Source: Phaseolus vulgaris (taxonomy: Eukaryota; Streptophyta; Magnoliopsida; Fabales; Fabaceae). Taken from it: 64,000 nucleotides of DNA. The stretch is from the NCBI RefSeq assembly GCF_000499845.2, contig NC_023751.2:12191564-12255563 (forward strand), written 5' to 3'. The stretch's first letter is position 1. The number at the start of each line of letters is the position of its first letter. The translations under genes and the position numbers were made by a program. The notes beneath the pieces are model-generated. The model was not told the origin of the DNA, searched no databases, and saw only the letters and a program-made list of their open reading frames with translations. Shown here one piece after another: positions 22,832 to 35,809 of the stretch.

Positions 22832-23944
22832 TGTTCCCGCCGGTTGACCTGGGTCGTCTTTGTGCGTGGCTTGTCCTCACGAGCTAGGGCATCTTCGTTC
22901 TGCTCTGTCTGTAAATACCTGAAAAGAAGTGGACAAAGGGGCGCCATCGCGGCCGTTTGCACTCCGACGATCAAGTCAGCTAGCAAGAAACATCAAAGGG
23001 ACACACCTCCGTATCGGAACACCATGGATGCTCTGAGGGTGGTCTAAAAACTGAGTAACTAGTGCTTTCTGCCCCCCTAACTGCCTGTGAGCGTACAATG
23101 GGTGCGCCAACAAGACAACTAGGGTTTCGGTGTGTGTAAAACTGCGAGAATTAGGTCAAAACTCGGATCCTGTTTCAAACGTCTAAAGCCCCTTTTAAAC
23201 ACCTTCAGCATTTAAAGCGTCTTAAAGCATATTTAAAGTGTATAAAAAAACGTTCAACGCGTTTAAAACGTTTAAGGCATTTAAAGCATTTAAAGTGCTT
23301 TAAAGCGTTCTAAACGTAAACTAAATTAATGCGTACCTTAGCAGACTTTGATGTTTCAATGCTTTCTGCTATGTGTTCTTCTGACTTGATCGCTACTCTT
23401 CGTACAGCATCGTAACCCAACTTAGGGATAATCCATTGTGTAAATCCTCCTTCTTGGACTGCATCTGCGCAAGGGGTGACTTTCTGGGTGCCAACTCATG
23501 CACCCTAACCTCTGGTCACTCGCCCTGGGACTGTATCTACATTTCTCTCGTACCATGCACGTGGTTCTCCCCTGGGCATGGCCCTATCATGGGTCGTATC
23601 TGTCCCAGGGTCTCCCAACGGTGGCGTGGGTACTTCACGAGTCAGGTTACCCCTTACTGGTATTAGAAATGTGGCCTAGAAGCCACCTTTCTCTTCTCTT
23701 TATTACTGCTCTGAGGTACTGAGGCCTCTTGCGGTGTCGCCCCCTCCGCGGTCTTTCCTACCCATGGGTATCGGGAGGTGACACCGTCGATGCCTTAACT
23801 TGGCGACGCCTCATCCTGGCAACGCCTACACCTGGCGACGCCTCAAGCGGTCAACCAGTTGACTTTCTTCCCTTGGGCCCCCTTGAGAGGTCCCACCATA
23901 CGTTGACTTTGACTTTGGTCAACGTTCGGGAACGGAACGGTACA
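22832..23944. mobile_element. Probable GC-rich solo LTR
   Basis: A sharp island of higher GC in AT-rich sequence begins TGTTCCCGCCGG and ends GGGAACGGAACGGTACA. It therefore has TG...CA ends with a short inverted TTCCCG/CGGGAA match. It is bounded on both sides by (AT)n tracts, so the 5-bp target duplication (ATATA against AAATA) is uncertain. It contains TTTGCACTCCGACGATCAAG, the complement of part of the motif at 20501. No gag or pol frame is present. Confidence 0.45.
23170..23320. repeat. Degenerate 10-bp repeat GCATTTAAAG
   Basis: Within the probable LTR the words TTTAAAGCG, TTTAAAGC, TTTAAAGTG, TTTAAAACG and TTTAAGGC recur about every 10 bp. This is close to one helical turn. The units are diverged and show no coding sense. 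Confidence 0.6.
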
Positions 23945-25029
23945 AAATATATATATATATATATATTAAATTATATTTTGACTTCCCAAAATTATATTTC
24001 AAACTTTTATGTATCCAAAAATTATTTCAAGCTTTTCTTTTTACTTTTCAAAATTTTCAATTTATTTTATTTTTTTCAGTGAGAGTCTTGTCGTTAATTA
24101 AGTCAAAACACAAAAATAGAAGACTTGACTCTTACCAAGATCCATAAAAAAAATATTATATAATGAATATTTGCATATAAATAGAAAGAAGGTACAATTA
24201 GCCTACACAAATTTCCTATGTAATCAAGAAACGATAAATATATATTAGATGTTAATTTAAAAGTAAATAAGAAGGGATTATAAAAACACTAATTAATTTT
24301 GATTAAGAATAATCAAATTAAGAAAATAAGAAATAAGTAAAACAATTCGTAGACTCTAATTTAAGAAATTATACTATAATCTTAAGAAAAATACTTCTTA
24401 TAAATAGAACCTTTGAAGATTAAGAGAAGGACAAGACACAAAGAAAAAAAAATTTATAATTTAAAGAGTTTGTTTATACATCTTTTGAATATAATATTTT
24501 TCAATATTATTTTTTAAGAGAATGTTTATATACATAAATGAAGAAGGCATGTTTGACATTTTCTTTAATTTACAACAAGAAGGACAATTTTCTTATTCAT
24601 ACTTTTATGAAAAATATGAGCGTCTCGTAACTTATGGCCCCAAAGTTGAAATAATGTTTTGAATATTAATTTAAGAAGTAGTACTTATCTTGTTATGTAA
24701 ATGCTTCATTTATAGGATAGTCCAAGTTTCAATAAAAGTGTTATGTTTGTGTGAATACTTTTTTTTTTGTCTTTATTGTATGGGATATTGTACAAAGTTC
24801 AAACTTCTATCTTTGAATATTTCTAAGAGTAATATTAATTTTTTAAATAAATTTTTTTATATTAGGTATTATTATGCAACTTGACATCTCAGTTATGTAG
24901 ATAGCTCAAGTAACAACAATCATTTGTTATTGTATGGAAAAAAAATTATTAAAAAGAAAAAAAAATACAAAAATATTGAGGTATACACCAAAACTCATAT
25001 GTTAACAAAAACGATACATAGGTATACTA
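23945..25029. other. Intergenic, AT-rich
   Basis: It begins with (AT)n. Nothing else could be supported. Confidence 0.5.
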
Positions 25030-25340
25030 TACTTATTCATAAAGAATTATAAGAACATATTAGATGGTAGCCTATTGTACCAATGAAAAGATTCTCTATC
25101 AATAAATCCTAGATTGGCCAACTTATAAGCACACACATTCCTTTAACGAAAAATATGAATAACCTTAAACCTGATTTTCCCACAGTAATTAAGACAAGTA
25201 TTTCATCGATTACGAAGCATCCCATGAACATTGATCATAGCAGTAAACGTGACACAAATCAAAGCAGAATCACATTCCAACCATACATTAATAACCCATC
25301 TTTTGAGCTTCCTCCAAACGTAAGATTTATTTTTTCAATA
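25030..25340 (-). pseudogene. RNase H-like/LINE retroelement relic
   Basis: The minus strand, allowing one or two frameshifts, reads VWLECDSALICVTF, then MLRNRWNTCLNYCGKIRF-like sequence with a stop, then HIFR and, after a shift, NVCAYKLANLGFIDRESFHW. This recalls the domesticated-looking RNase H domain of plant LINE-type reverse transcriptases, whose active site includes D in ECDS and whose end contains HIFREGN...ADKLAN. Broken by stops and shifts, so non-functional. Family assignment is from memory of the pattern. Confidence 0.5.
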
Positions 25341-27340
25341 TAATTTCAGGAAAAATGATATTTGAGACAAATTTAAGAATTTGAGGTGCTTATATGCAAG
25401 CTAAATTTAGGATAAAATATTCACTAAAGTCAATTATTTGTATGAATAAAGTTATGGATGTGTATAGGCTAGAGTTAGTTATTTCAGGAGTTGAATAAAA
25501 CCCATGTATCTTTAGACATCCAAAATGAATGAAGAACAAACTTTATTTGTTGTTTGGATAGTTGTGTAACACTTGAATGTTCTTGAGTTTGCAATTGGGT
25601 CCCTCCTTGCTGTAAAAAACTCCACAAAGTGAGATCATCCATGAAGACAAAACACAAATAAATTTAAATGGACCTAACCAGTACTATCTAAGTAAACAAC
25701 AAAGTCGATAAGTTCTCACATGGTGGAGTTTATGGAGGAGCAACATCATGCCAAAAGCACTTATTCACGAAATGAAATACTGAAAATGTTGGACCATCTT
25801 GCTTCTGAATCTTATGGTAGCTACATATTTTCTCAATTAATGGATCATATTCAATCATAAATGAAAGAATATCAACACATGTAGGGCAAAAAAGAATCAT
25901 TAGTATGGCAAGTGTGCGACTAAGGTATATCAGAGTCCACATAATACGTGATCTTTTCTGATATGAAGTTATTGGTAGCTGTTGTGTCACATTCCCTTGC
26001 CAAAAAAAGGACAAATCACTGGGAACCTCTCGTAGAACTTGTTTCTTTCTTCAATTCTTTTGTTCATGATTGGGACCTCCTTATTAGAATGTCAGCCAAC
26101 GAAGCTTAAGTGCATTATATATAACATGCCAACTAAACACATGCAGTTACAATCTTTACGTTGCTTCATGCTTCGTATTGTGCGACACTTTCGAATGTCA
26201 CAACCTTAACTCACCCACCAAACGTTGTTGCGGACCCAAGGATCTTCATACTGGGATAATATAGATCGGTATAGTTATTAGTCAATCATCAAAAATGTGT
26301 TCTTTTGTGAAGGAAAGTACCTGAAACATAGACATCATTATATACTACACTTCATAAATAATACCCACATACTACATGTCATAGGTAATACTTATATACT
26401 AGTCCTTAGATATGATACCTATGATTTTTATTTTTATATAGACACATCAAGATATATATCTACAAAAATATGTTTTGTCATTGATAATCTGTAAATAATT
26501 TTGATTTATCTATAAATTTTTATTGTTATCTATGAATATTAATTTTGGTAAACCCTAATTACAAATGAAAAAGAAACAATAACTTAAGTATAAAAAAAAA
26601 AATACAAGAAAAATTCTTATTTGCTTGTATATTAGAGAGTAAAATACATGGTGTATATATAAGAAAAAAACTAAAACCTAGCTGAAATAAAAAATGAAAG
26701 TTGAATCAAACAAACAAAACCCAATAATTTAAAACAGAAAAACTAAATATGTTAACCATGAATTTTAACTATAAATAAATTTGATTTCTTAAATATGATC
26801 TTCTACTATGGAGATAACATGATTATTGATGAAATTGTGACTCTTAATTATAAAGAGATGAAACTCTTAATGTAAATATTTCAAACCCCTGTACCAACAT
26901 ATTGATTATATAAATAATAAATAAACTAATTATTTAAATATTAATTTAAATATGAAAATTTATTAAACTAAAAAGTCTAGAAAAATATTATGAACAACTA
27001 AACTTATAAAATATAATAAATAAGAGAAAATAAATTAAAATTATTTGCTAATATTTTTTCAACAAAGAGAAGTCTCCAATTTATAGTAACAAATGTAATA
27101 TAACTCAATTACAAACATTTATTTAAAATAAATAATATAAAAAAACTAATAACCAATCAATATAATAATTATCCATAACAATTTAATTCAATTACAAAAG
27201 TAAGGTAGATCTTTCCACTGTTAGATCCTAAATTTGATATATAAGAAAAATATAACTGTATACTTTTTTATTTACGTATGAATACGAGTATGAAAAGGTA
27301 CCAAAGCCTATAGTTTTTTACTATACCTACAACTTTTTCA
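25341..27340. other. Intergenic, no gene recognised
   Basis: A 94-codon minus-strand frame at 25730-26014 has no motif I recognise and is probably part of the same retroelement debris or chance. Confidence 0.4.
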
Positions 27341-27635
27341 TGATTTCCCAACTGCCTGCATCTCCATATATTTTTTTTCACCCCCATAAATTTTCATATT
27401 TTCAAAAATATCCTTATTTAATATTTTGGATTACGTAATCCATTTTTTTTTTCAAATTCGTAATTAGCTTTTGGATTACATAATTTGGAAGTCTTTTTAC
27501 AAATGCATGTAAGGATTACAAAATCCGAAAACTACTCTATGGGGTGACACAAAAAGAATAAAAATATATTTTCACGTTGTGTATGGGGTGGCAGAAGAAC
27601 TTATGGAGGTACAAGAAGAAACAGTCTCATTTAAT
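27341..27635. mobile_element. MITE with internal GGATTACGTAATCC palindromes
   Basis: The left end contains CTGCATCTCCATA followed by CACCCCCATAA. The reverse complement of the right end contains TGTACCTCCATAAG followed by CCACCCCATAC. So the ends form imperfect inverted repeats of about 45 bp. Inside are GGATTACGTAATCC, GGATTACATAATTTGG and GGATTACAAAATCCG. Similar words occur at the right edge of the window (about 63958-64000). Confidence 0.5.
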
Positions 27636-30600
27636 AAATAAAGGCCTATTCATTGCAATACATTTTGGATAAAGGTCCAGTTACAATTGCTAACCGTTAC
27701 ACCTGTTTTGCTAAGTTCACCATTAACCTTTAATTGATTTTTTTTACTAAAATAATTTATATGGAAATATGGCTCCCATGTGTTTAATTAATTTACACCT
27801 CATAATAACTCATGTGAAATACATTTTAGTTATATATATGAAACAGGAAATATCTCAACTTGATTTAATCCGGATACACAAAAAAACATATTCTTATTAA
27901 AAGGTGCAATTTTGGTTATACACAGCTCTCACCGTCCAATTATATCAAAGCCTCACCTAATTATTATCTTGTGAGATATTGACTCAATCATAATTTTTTT
28001 AACATTTAATAGTTTATTAAAAAAATATATTAAATCTTTAAAATAGATCAATTGAATAGTTTGAGTATTATATTTTTTATACTTCACCAATCGAGGTTAA
28101 GTTTTATATTAATTGAGATAATTGATTGATAAATTAGCCGATAAACTTGTTGATAGATGTAAAATTATATAAAAGATATAACTACAGAAATTTTATTTTA
28201 GTATAAATGAAATTTATGTTTTTAAGATAAAAATATTTCATCATGTAATTATAAATTTTTTTAAACAACTAATTTTAAATACTTATATCTATTTTTTTAA
28301 AAGTTGTATAGCTTTTTTTTTTATTTGAACAAGTCATTTTATTTAAATAAATTGATATAATGAATATTAATCACATCTAATTTTCACATAACATATGCAA
28401 TGAAACATTAGTTACTTTAATTTATAATATTAAATATTTTTTAATTGAAACTACATAAAAAAATTTAGAAAATAGTCCAACAAATGTTAAAATTAATATA
28501 ATAAAAATAACTCCATTATAGTAAAATCATTGTTCTAAAATGACTATTGTATCTAAAGCTTATATCACGACAATCAATGAAAACGCAATAAATAATATGT
28601 TTGGATCAACTTCTTCAAAAGTTTATATATAAAGAAAATAACTTCTCTATAAATTAAAATTAATTTACATAAACTACTTTTAATTGTTTAATTGTGTAAT
28701 CTTTATACCTATCCGACCGTTCAACCGGTCAGAGTTAATGAACCAAGATAAAGAACTAAGATAAATTAATAAGATACAAGACAAATCAGATTATTTCATT
28801 TAAGTTATAATACACATTAAATATGGTCTATTGATGAGACAGTTCATTACAAACTCTATAAATAAACATAATTATATAAAAATAATGTATGTTTTTATCA
28901 ATACATTAATCCTACCGAAACAAAATACTTATTTGATGGTTGAAAAACATTTTATAAATCTACCCGATCAAAAACTAAAGATTAAATAAATAAAAAAATA
29001 TAGAGAAAAACACTACCGAAAAAGAATAATAAATTATTTAGGTGATGACATATATTTAGACCTATACAAATATAGTCTTATTTTCTTTTTTTTTAGTTTC
29101 TTGTTGTACTAATATCTCCCATAAGTTACTTTTAAAAGACTAAAAAAATGAAAACAATTTTCTGTAAGTTAAAATTAATTTATAGAAATTCTCGTATAAT
29201 TTCAATTCATACGTAAATTAAGTTTAACTTAAAAAATTGTTTTTTTTTCTTTTCTTAGAAATTGTGGAGAAGCTGGTTGAAACTTCTCAGTTGGTTAGCT
29301 TATTGCTTAAGCTAAAATTATTGGTTCTCATTTCGAAACCCATTTCCATCTCATTGGAAGTTGATAGGGCTGTCACCAAAAAGTGTGTCTGGTTTCTCAG
29401 TAGCTTTTCTTTTCTTCACCATTGACGAAGTCTCAATTATCCAATTCAGTGGGACATTACCAAGCATCATTGACGACCCTTACAATGCGAAGCACCATGC
29501 TTGTCTTCGCAAACACTATCCACTAAGAAACTCAAATTATTGTTTGAAGTGATTCTTAAGCGAAGATAATGTTGAAGATCCTATAAGAGATAAAAGAAAA
29601 GTGAATACAATTCTTTTCTGAACCCAAGCAAAAGTTTAGATTTAATTAGTCATCAAGTTATTCATAAGTGGTCCTCCATCTTTACCAACAATACGTTTTT
29701 TCCCTTGTGATGTTACCATCCTTTTCTTTTGATGTGCTCAACCTTTCACCAAGTCACTTCATCAATTGAGTAAGTCCTTGTGGGACAAAGGCTTGCTTCT
29801 TCTCTTGGAGTGGATTAATGGCTTTCCCATCTATTCTTGCTGTGGAATAATGATTCTTTGGACACTTATTTCAATGTTTACAAAACTGAAATAGTGAGAA
29901 AAGATAAATAAGTGATCGATATAATTTGTAAACGATGAAGCACTTACACAAAGATAAACGGAAATAACAAGTTATAGAACTTTCTTACTTCGGATACTCA
30001 AAATTCAACTTCTACTTATTTTACTGTTCTAATTATAACATTTTTTAAGCGTAGATGATTTAAAAAAAGGATGAACGTTAACATGTTAAGTTGTGTTTAA
30101 GTATATAAATTAAAATTTTAATTATTTAATTTTTCATTTGTAAAATGTATTATCTCTTTAAATTACATTTTCTATATATTTTGAGTGTCTTAATTATTTC
30201 TAATGTTTTGATTTTTTTTTTCTGAATGGATCTCTCATATGCGACATAAACTAGATCAATATTATTCAATTAAGATTTGTTTTTGGGAAAGTTTTTACTT
30301 TTCATTTTTTTTCTATTTAATTTATGTTCATGCTAGAGAGATGAGACCTAGAAAACTATTGGATGACTTAGTCTTCTTCCTTCCTTCATGCAGGTTGCTA
30401 GAGTTTCACTGTGATTCTTCTTGTCTCGATGTTACTCCTTCGGGTCTCGACCTCTGACTCAGGTGAATGCCAAATGAGGGAGGTACCTGCAAAAGACAAT
30501 TCAACGCTCAAGTTAGTAAAAAAGGTATTCGACACTCAGGGGTGTACAGTGATGACGACGTACCTTTGTTTTTATAGTGTGTGTTATTTATATTATTTTA

Positions 30601-31354
30601 ATGAACTTAACTTATTGGACCGGATTAGTGCAGTGGATCACACGTATTACCTAATTTTTAATGGTAGTTTAGCTTTACTAACCTTAATTTGAGAATTAAT
30701 GAATTAGGTCTGTCGGTCAGCCTACACAATCGTGCAGGTCTCGATCAGTTAAATAAAAAGACCATCCACCATTACAGATTCATTTATGAATATCTTAATT
30801 TTATTCTAAGTTCAACTAGTTAAAAATATTTGTGTGATTAAAGATAGAGATGAATATAAAAAAATGATAATAGTATGCATCTATTGTTGTTGACTTGATA
30901 TTTGTCATAACTCTGTAGAAACATAGTTTTCCGTTAATTGTTACTGCGATTCTGAGTTGATATATAAGAGTGATGGGTTAGATAAATCATAAAAATAAAT
31001 GTAGGTAACGATGCGTCAGCTGAAAAAAACATAGATTTGTCAGTTGGGAGGTGAAAGCGGCTTTAATCATATTATCTGTTGTCCTTGTCCAACACCTGGA
31101 ACACATTATTAATGGAATACGAAGAGACACCCAGTGTCCCATTCTACCAATTAACCAAATTAATTAGTTTGTGGATTAGGGTTTTAGCATTCCAACTTAA
31201 CGGTCAAAACACCCTTCCCATTTAACCGTTTCTTCATTTTCAATTCACTCTTTGCTCCTTCGCACACTTCTTTCTTTTCCTTAGCCCAATTCAGAAACTC
31301 AGCATTACTATTTACAACCATTGCTGAACGCTTCATGACACTGTCAGAACCACA
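27636..31354. other. Gene-poor AT-rich stretch upstream of the QWRF gene
   Basis: A GC-richer patch at 29260-29560 has two short open frames of 62-63 codons that I cannot assign. A motif copy related to the LTR-like fragment at 20501 lies at 30482-30516 on the minus strand. The last 150 bp form the QWRF 5' region. Nothing else could be supported. Confidence 0.45.
30482..30516 (-). repeat. LTR-like conserved motif, minus copy
   Basis: The complement reads ACTTGAGCGTTGAATTGTC then TTTTGCAGGTACC, matching 20501-20533 and 40046-40083. The flanks at 30370-30560 are GC-richer than the surroundings, so this is probably part of a degraded LTR. Confidence 0.4.
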
Positions 31355-31361
31355 ATGGTAG
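31335..31361 (+). promoter_or_regulatory. Overlapping upstream ORF at the QWRF start
   Basis: An ATG at 31335 opens a frame of eight codons (MTLSEPQW) that stops with TAG at 31359-31361, overlapping the main ATG at 31355 in another frame. If the mRNA starts upstream, ribosomes using it would pass the main start. That would reduce translation of the QWRF protein. Confidence 0.5.
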
Positions 31362-34038
31362 AAGCTGCCATTTCAACGCCCAAAAAACTCTCGTCATCTC
31401 CTCGGTCACCGTCGCCATTCACGCCCAAACGCTCGCACTCTGTGGAGCAAAAGCGCCCCGGCACTAGCGGCTCTGCCCGCACGACGTCGTCTTCCGGCAA
31501 AACGTTTTCAAATTCCTCAACAACAAGAAGCCTATCCGTGTCGTTTCAGGGCGAGTCGTTCTGGATCACCGTCAACAAAGCCAAACCAACAACAAACAAC
31601 ATCGTTTCCTCTCCCAAACTCGTCGCGCCGAGAAAATCGGCGTTGGACGGCGCATCGTCTCCGCGAGGAGTTATAAATAGCAGAGGCCAGGTTTCTTTTA
31701 TTCGTCCTGCTTCACCGAACAAGGTTTCTAATGCAGTACCAACCTCTTCTTCTTCTTCCCGAGGTGTGAGCCCCTTGAGGCTCAGAAGCGGGGCGTCCTA
31801 TAACGGGTTCAACAAAGAGCCTTCTATTTTGAGTTTTGCCGTTGATGTTAAGAGAGGGAGGGTGGGAGAGAACAGAATTGTGGTGGCGCATTCGCTTAGG
31901 CTTCTCCATAACCGCCTCTTGCAGTGGCGTTTTGTCAACGCCAGAGCAGATTCTGATCTCTCTGTACAGAAATCCAATGCTGAGGTATGGTTTTATTTCA
32001 AAGATACTTATAGTTTACTATTTTTTATTTTGGATTTGATTTCAAGAAGTGAATATATAGTTATAGCTTCCAAATCCTAAACTCGGTTCCTTCTTTCTCT
32101 GCCAGTTTGGCTTAGATAGATTAGACTAAATAATCTCTGCAGAACTTCACCGGAGTTTCTTGAGTTTTACATTGAGATTAGGACTCTTGAAGGGGTGACA
32201 ATTAGAGTTATCGTTAAATAGGCACAGTCAATTTAGGTAATGTCACGTCACACATGGTAGAAGTAGACCAGGTGTTCTTGTTGAATTCAGTTGACCATTA
32301 AAACTTTCAGGTCACACTGATTAAATAGAATTAACCAATTTAGGTTACGCATTGTAGAAGCTCGCTAGAATTTTTTGTTTTTTTTTTTTTATATTGAGCT
32401 TTAGGACTCTCGAACTAATGACAATTAAAGAACAGGCTCGTTAGATAAGCATGATTAGTCCAGGTTACACATTGCAGAAGCTCACCACAACTTCATGAGT
32501 TCATATTGAACTTTTAGCATGAACAATCTTAGTTAGTGATAAAATCATGTTTATGTAAAATTGACCATTGATTTTTTATTTTTCTTTTATTAGAGTTGTC
32601 TCTATGATGCTTGGGCATCTACCACTAAACTACAAGAATCTGTGCGTGCCAAAAGGAGAGAACTACAATTGCTGAAGCATAAATTGAAGCTGGTATTCAT
32701 CCTCAAAAAGCAAGTACGATCTACCGTTACCCTGTGAATTGTTCATATACTTTTAGCTTGATCATATTTGAGTTTGATTCTCTTCAACATGGAACTTACT
32801 GATTACTTGTTTAACTTTGGTATCCAAATTAACATTCTAAACAAAACTTTCACTGTAGATGGTTTATTTGGAAGATTGGGCTGTTTTGGATGAAATTTAC
32901 ATTAGTTCACTTGCTGGAGCTATTAAAGCATTAAAGGCTAGCACTCTCCGCCTGCCTGTTGTTGATGGGGCCACGGTATTTACTTTTTGCTTTTTCTTCA
33001 TTCGTCTATTCCTTCATGATAGATGATAGATAGTGTCATAATGATTTAGTTCATAAAATTTGTACTTTGACACTGCATAAAATAAAATACAATCATTTTA
33101 CAACTTATTCTAATAATATAATAATATATATTAATAATGTATTAAAATATAAAAAGTATGATTAAAATATTAATATATTAAATTGTCAAGTAATTATATT
33201 TTTTTTAAGGGGATGTAAATATATCATTTCTCATTACTATATATAACATGTTTTGGGAATAATATAAAAATCTCCTGTCAGGCAGATGTATGTAAAGTCA
33301 AGGATGTTATCTGTTCAGCGATGGATATAATGAAGGCTATGGGATCCTCCATGTGCTTATTGTTACCAAAGGTATATATTCTTTTTCTTTACCGTACTAA
33401 GGATTTTAGATATTAATTATTTATGTGGATAGTCATACTTAAAAGTATTCAACAATAAAAATTGTTCTAGTATATATAATTTTTTTTCTCCTATTGAACC
33501 AAAATCCTTTATTTTTATTTATTGAAATTGTATTTGTAAATATAATTTTAATAAAAAAATGTAAAGCAAAACTTATCAACGTGAGTTGAAGCCATTAAAA
33601 CCATATATTATACGACTTCTTTATCGAATTTATTACCTATTTTATAATAAAGAATAACCTTTTAAGTACGGTTCCATTGATGTGTCAAAATGTCTGAAAA
33701 GTATTTACAATTGATAGGTTGGATATGTAAATTCGTTGGTGGTGGAAGTTGCTAACTTGAGTACGAAGGAGCATGTTTTGCTTGATGAGTGCAGACGCCA
33801 TTTATCAATGGTTACAACCATGCAGGTAAATTTTGTATCCGAAAAAGAGGTAGGGAAGCTAAAAATATTTTGCTGATTTTCATCAGATGATCATAACATG
33901 AAGTTAAAGACGGACATGTTAATCAAATGTATGGCTGCAAGCTTATTAACAAAATATTATTTACGCCTGCAGGTTAGAGAGTGTAGCCTTAGATCACATA
34001 TTTCACAACTGAAGTGCTTACCTGAAACTCAACATTGA
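31355..34038 (+). CDS. QWRF motif-containing protein (augmin subunit 8-like family)
   Basis: Six exons: 31355-31984, 32594-32713, 32859-32975, 33282-33371, 33718-33825 and 33973-34038. All junctions are phase 0 with GT/AG, giving 376 residues. The N-terminal part is basic and serine/proline-rich (KKLSSSPRSPSPFTPKRSHS), as in microtubule-associated family members. The QWRF signature lies in LRLLHNRLLQWRFVNARA near residue 190. The C-terminal part is helical and coiled (TKLQESVRAKRRELQLLKHK; MVYLEDWAVLDEIYISSLAG; TLRLPVVDGATADVCKVKDV) and ends in LPETQH. Relatives bind microtubules or the augmin complex. At 376 residues it is on the short side, because its N-terminal disordered region is compact. 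Intron 1 carries degenerate repeats. Confidence 0.9.
32120..32530. repeat. Degenerate repeats of about 120 bp in QWRF intron 1
   Basis: Related blocks with words such as TTTAGGTTACGCATTGTAGA, AGGTTACACATTGCAGAAGC and GAACTTCACCGGAGTTTCTTG recur three times or so with similar spacing. The phrases GACAATTAGAG and GACAATTAAAG mark equivalent positions. Source unknown; possibly an old tandemly inserted short element. Confidence 0.5.
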
Positions 34039-34475
34039 AAGTAACAGCAAGAATATAAAGCTCACATTCATTGCTAACGGTGTCGTAAGTTATGATTTTG
34101 CGCACTACCAATAGGTATGCTTATCTTGGCCTTGATTAATGCCTACTTGTATGATGATTGATCTTATGCAAATCAAATAGTTAGGAAGTTGATTTTTAAG
34201 ATGCACGTTTATTTATATAAGCCTTTTTTTTATTGTTATTTTAAAAAGCTCAAAAGGATGTATATATAAACCTTGTTGCACAATATATTTTGTATTTGCA
34301 TGTTATCTTTTGTATAATTATGATCCGGTTAGTAAGGTATCCGGTTCTTTTACGTTGTCTCTATTATTACAAGGGTTGGTCTGTATTCCATGGAAACTAT
34401 AAACAGTTCAGTTGTAATATATAAATATAATATAACATTCATTTGCTCCATTAATTTGTACTACGAAACTTAACT
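34039..34475. other. QWRF 3' region
   Basis: Presumed 3' untranslated and flanking sequence. No other feature seen. Confidence 0.4.
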
Positions 34476-35805
34476 ACGGGTGCTGATAATCTAGAGCCAA
34501 TCTGAATCTAATAAAATTTAAAATTTATATCATTTTAACTTATTAAATTTATTTAAATTTTTACAAATGCATTTAAAATAGATTAAATCTATTTTAATTC
34601 AAAATGGATTTGTGTTCACTCGACTCAACATTAACTTTGGCCCACTCATTTCGACATAGACTTTGGTTCATTCGACTCAACATGAAACCTAGTAGACTCA
34701 GCTCGACATGGAACCTGTTAGACTCGGCTCGACATGGAACCTAGTAGACTCGGCTCGAAAAAGACTTGGATCGACTCGGCTCGAAAAAGACTCGGATCGA
34801 CTCGGCTCGATGTTGGCCTGGACCGACTTGGCTTGACATAGTCCCAGACGGACTCAAATTGACATGGGTTCGGACTAACTTAAATCGACATGGGTCTGGG
34901 TTGACTCCGCTCAACATATGTCGGGTCGACTCGGTTCGACTTGACTCAACATGGGTTTGGTGCTGACTTGACTTAGGCTTGACCGACTCGGGTTGACATC
35001 AGCAAGGGGTCAACTAAGCTCGACATGGGTGTGAGCCGACTCTGCTTGACTTTGGCCTGAGTCAACTCGGATCGACATGGGCCCGCCCGATCGACTCCAC
35101 ATCAACCTAGAGCTACTATACTCGACATCGGTCTGGACCGACTCGGCTCGACATCGGCCCGGACTGATTCAGCTAGACATCGATCCAGACCGACTCAGCT
35201 CAACATCATCTTGGATCGACTCTACTCGACATCAGCCTGGGCCAACTCTACGCGACATCAGTCGAGCCAACTCAGCTTAACATGGTCTGTGACCGACTCG
35301 GATCGACATGGACTTGGGTCAACTTGGCTCCACATGGGTCTGGGTCGACTCACCAGGACATGGGATGGCCAACTCGGCTTGACAAATGCTCGGGCCACAT
35401 TGGCTCGACCTCCGCTCTGGTCGACTTGGCTTAACCTGGGTTCGGTGTCGCCTCGACTTGGGCTCTGACCCACTTAGCTCGACTTTGTCCTGGGCCGACT
35501 CGGCTCGACTTTGGCTTTGACTGACTTGACCCCGAATCGATTCGGACCGACTTTGCTCGACCTTGACCAAGATTGACTTGACTCAAGCTAGGATCGAGCC
35601 AAGTTAAAATTGAACCCAAAATCCATTTTAGATCATCCAAAAATGTATCTAATCTATATATAATTCATACCCAATTAAATGGATTTGACTGAAAATTTAA
35701 AAATATGGTTTTGAGTTTGAAAAAAATTCATTTAAATAAATTAAAAGTAATATAGATTTTAATCATTATGAATTAAATTTGGTAATTTGAATTATTTGTC
35801 CCTTA
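34476..35805 (+). mobile_element. hAT-like element with GC-rich minisatellite, copy 2
   Basis: The left end is degraded (TACGGGTGCTGATAATC). The right side has the AATCCA-type words and ends TTTGTCCCTTA at 35805. The GC-rich array spans about 34615-35600 with units around GACTCGGCTCGACATGGGCC, more diverged from copy 1 than copy 3 is. It lies four bases from copy 3. Confidence 0.55.
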
Positions 35806-35809
35806 AAGT

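Noticed and set aside
29237..29552. Possible gene in a GC-richer patch
   Set aside because: Two overlapping frames of 62-63 codons with no recognised motif and no convincing partner exons. A protein search would be needed; a strong hit would reverse this.
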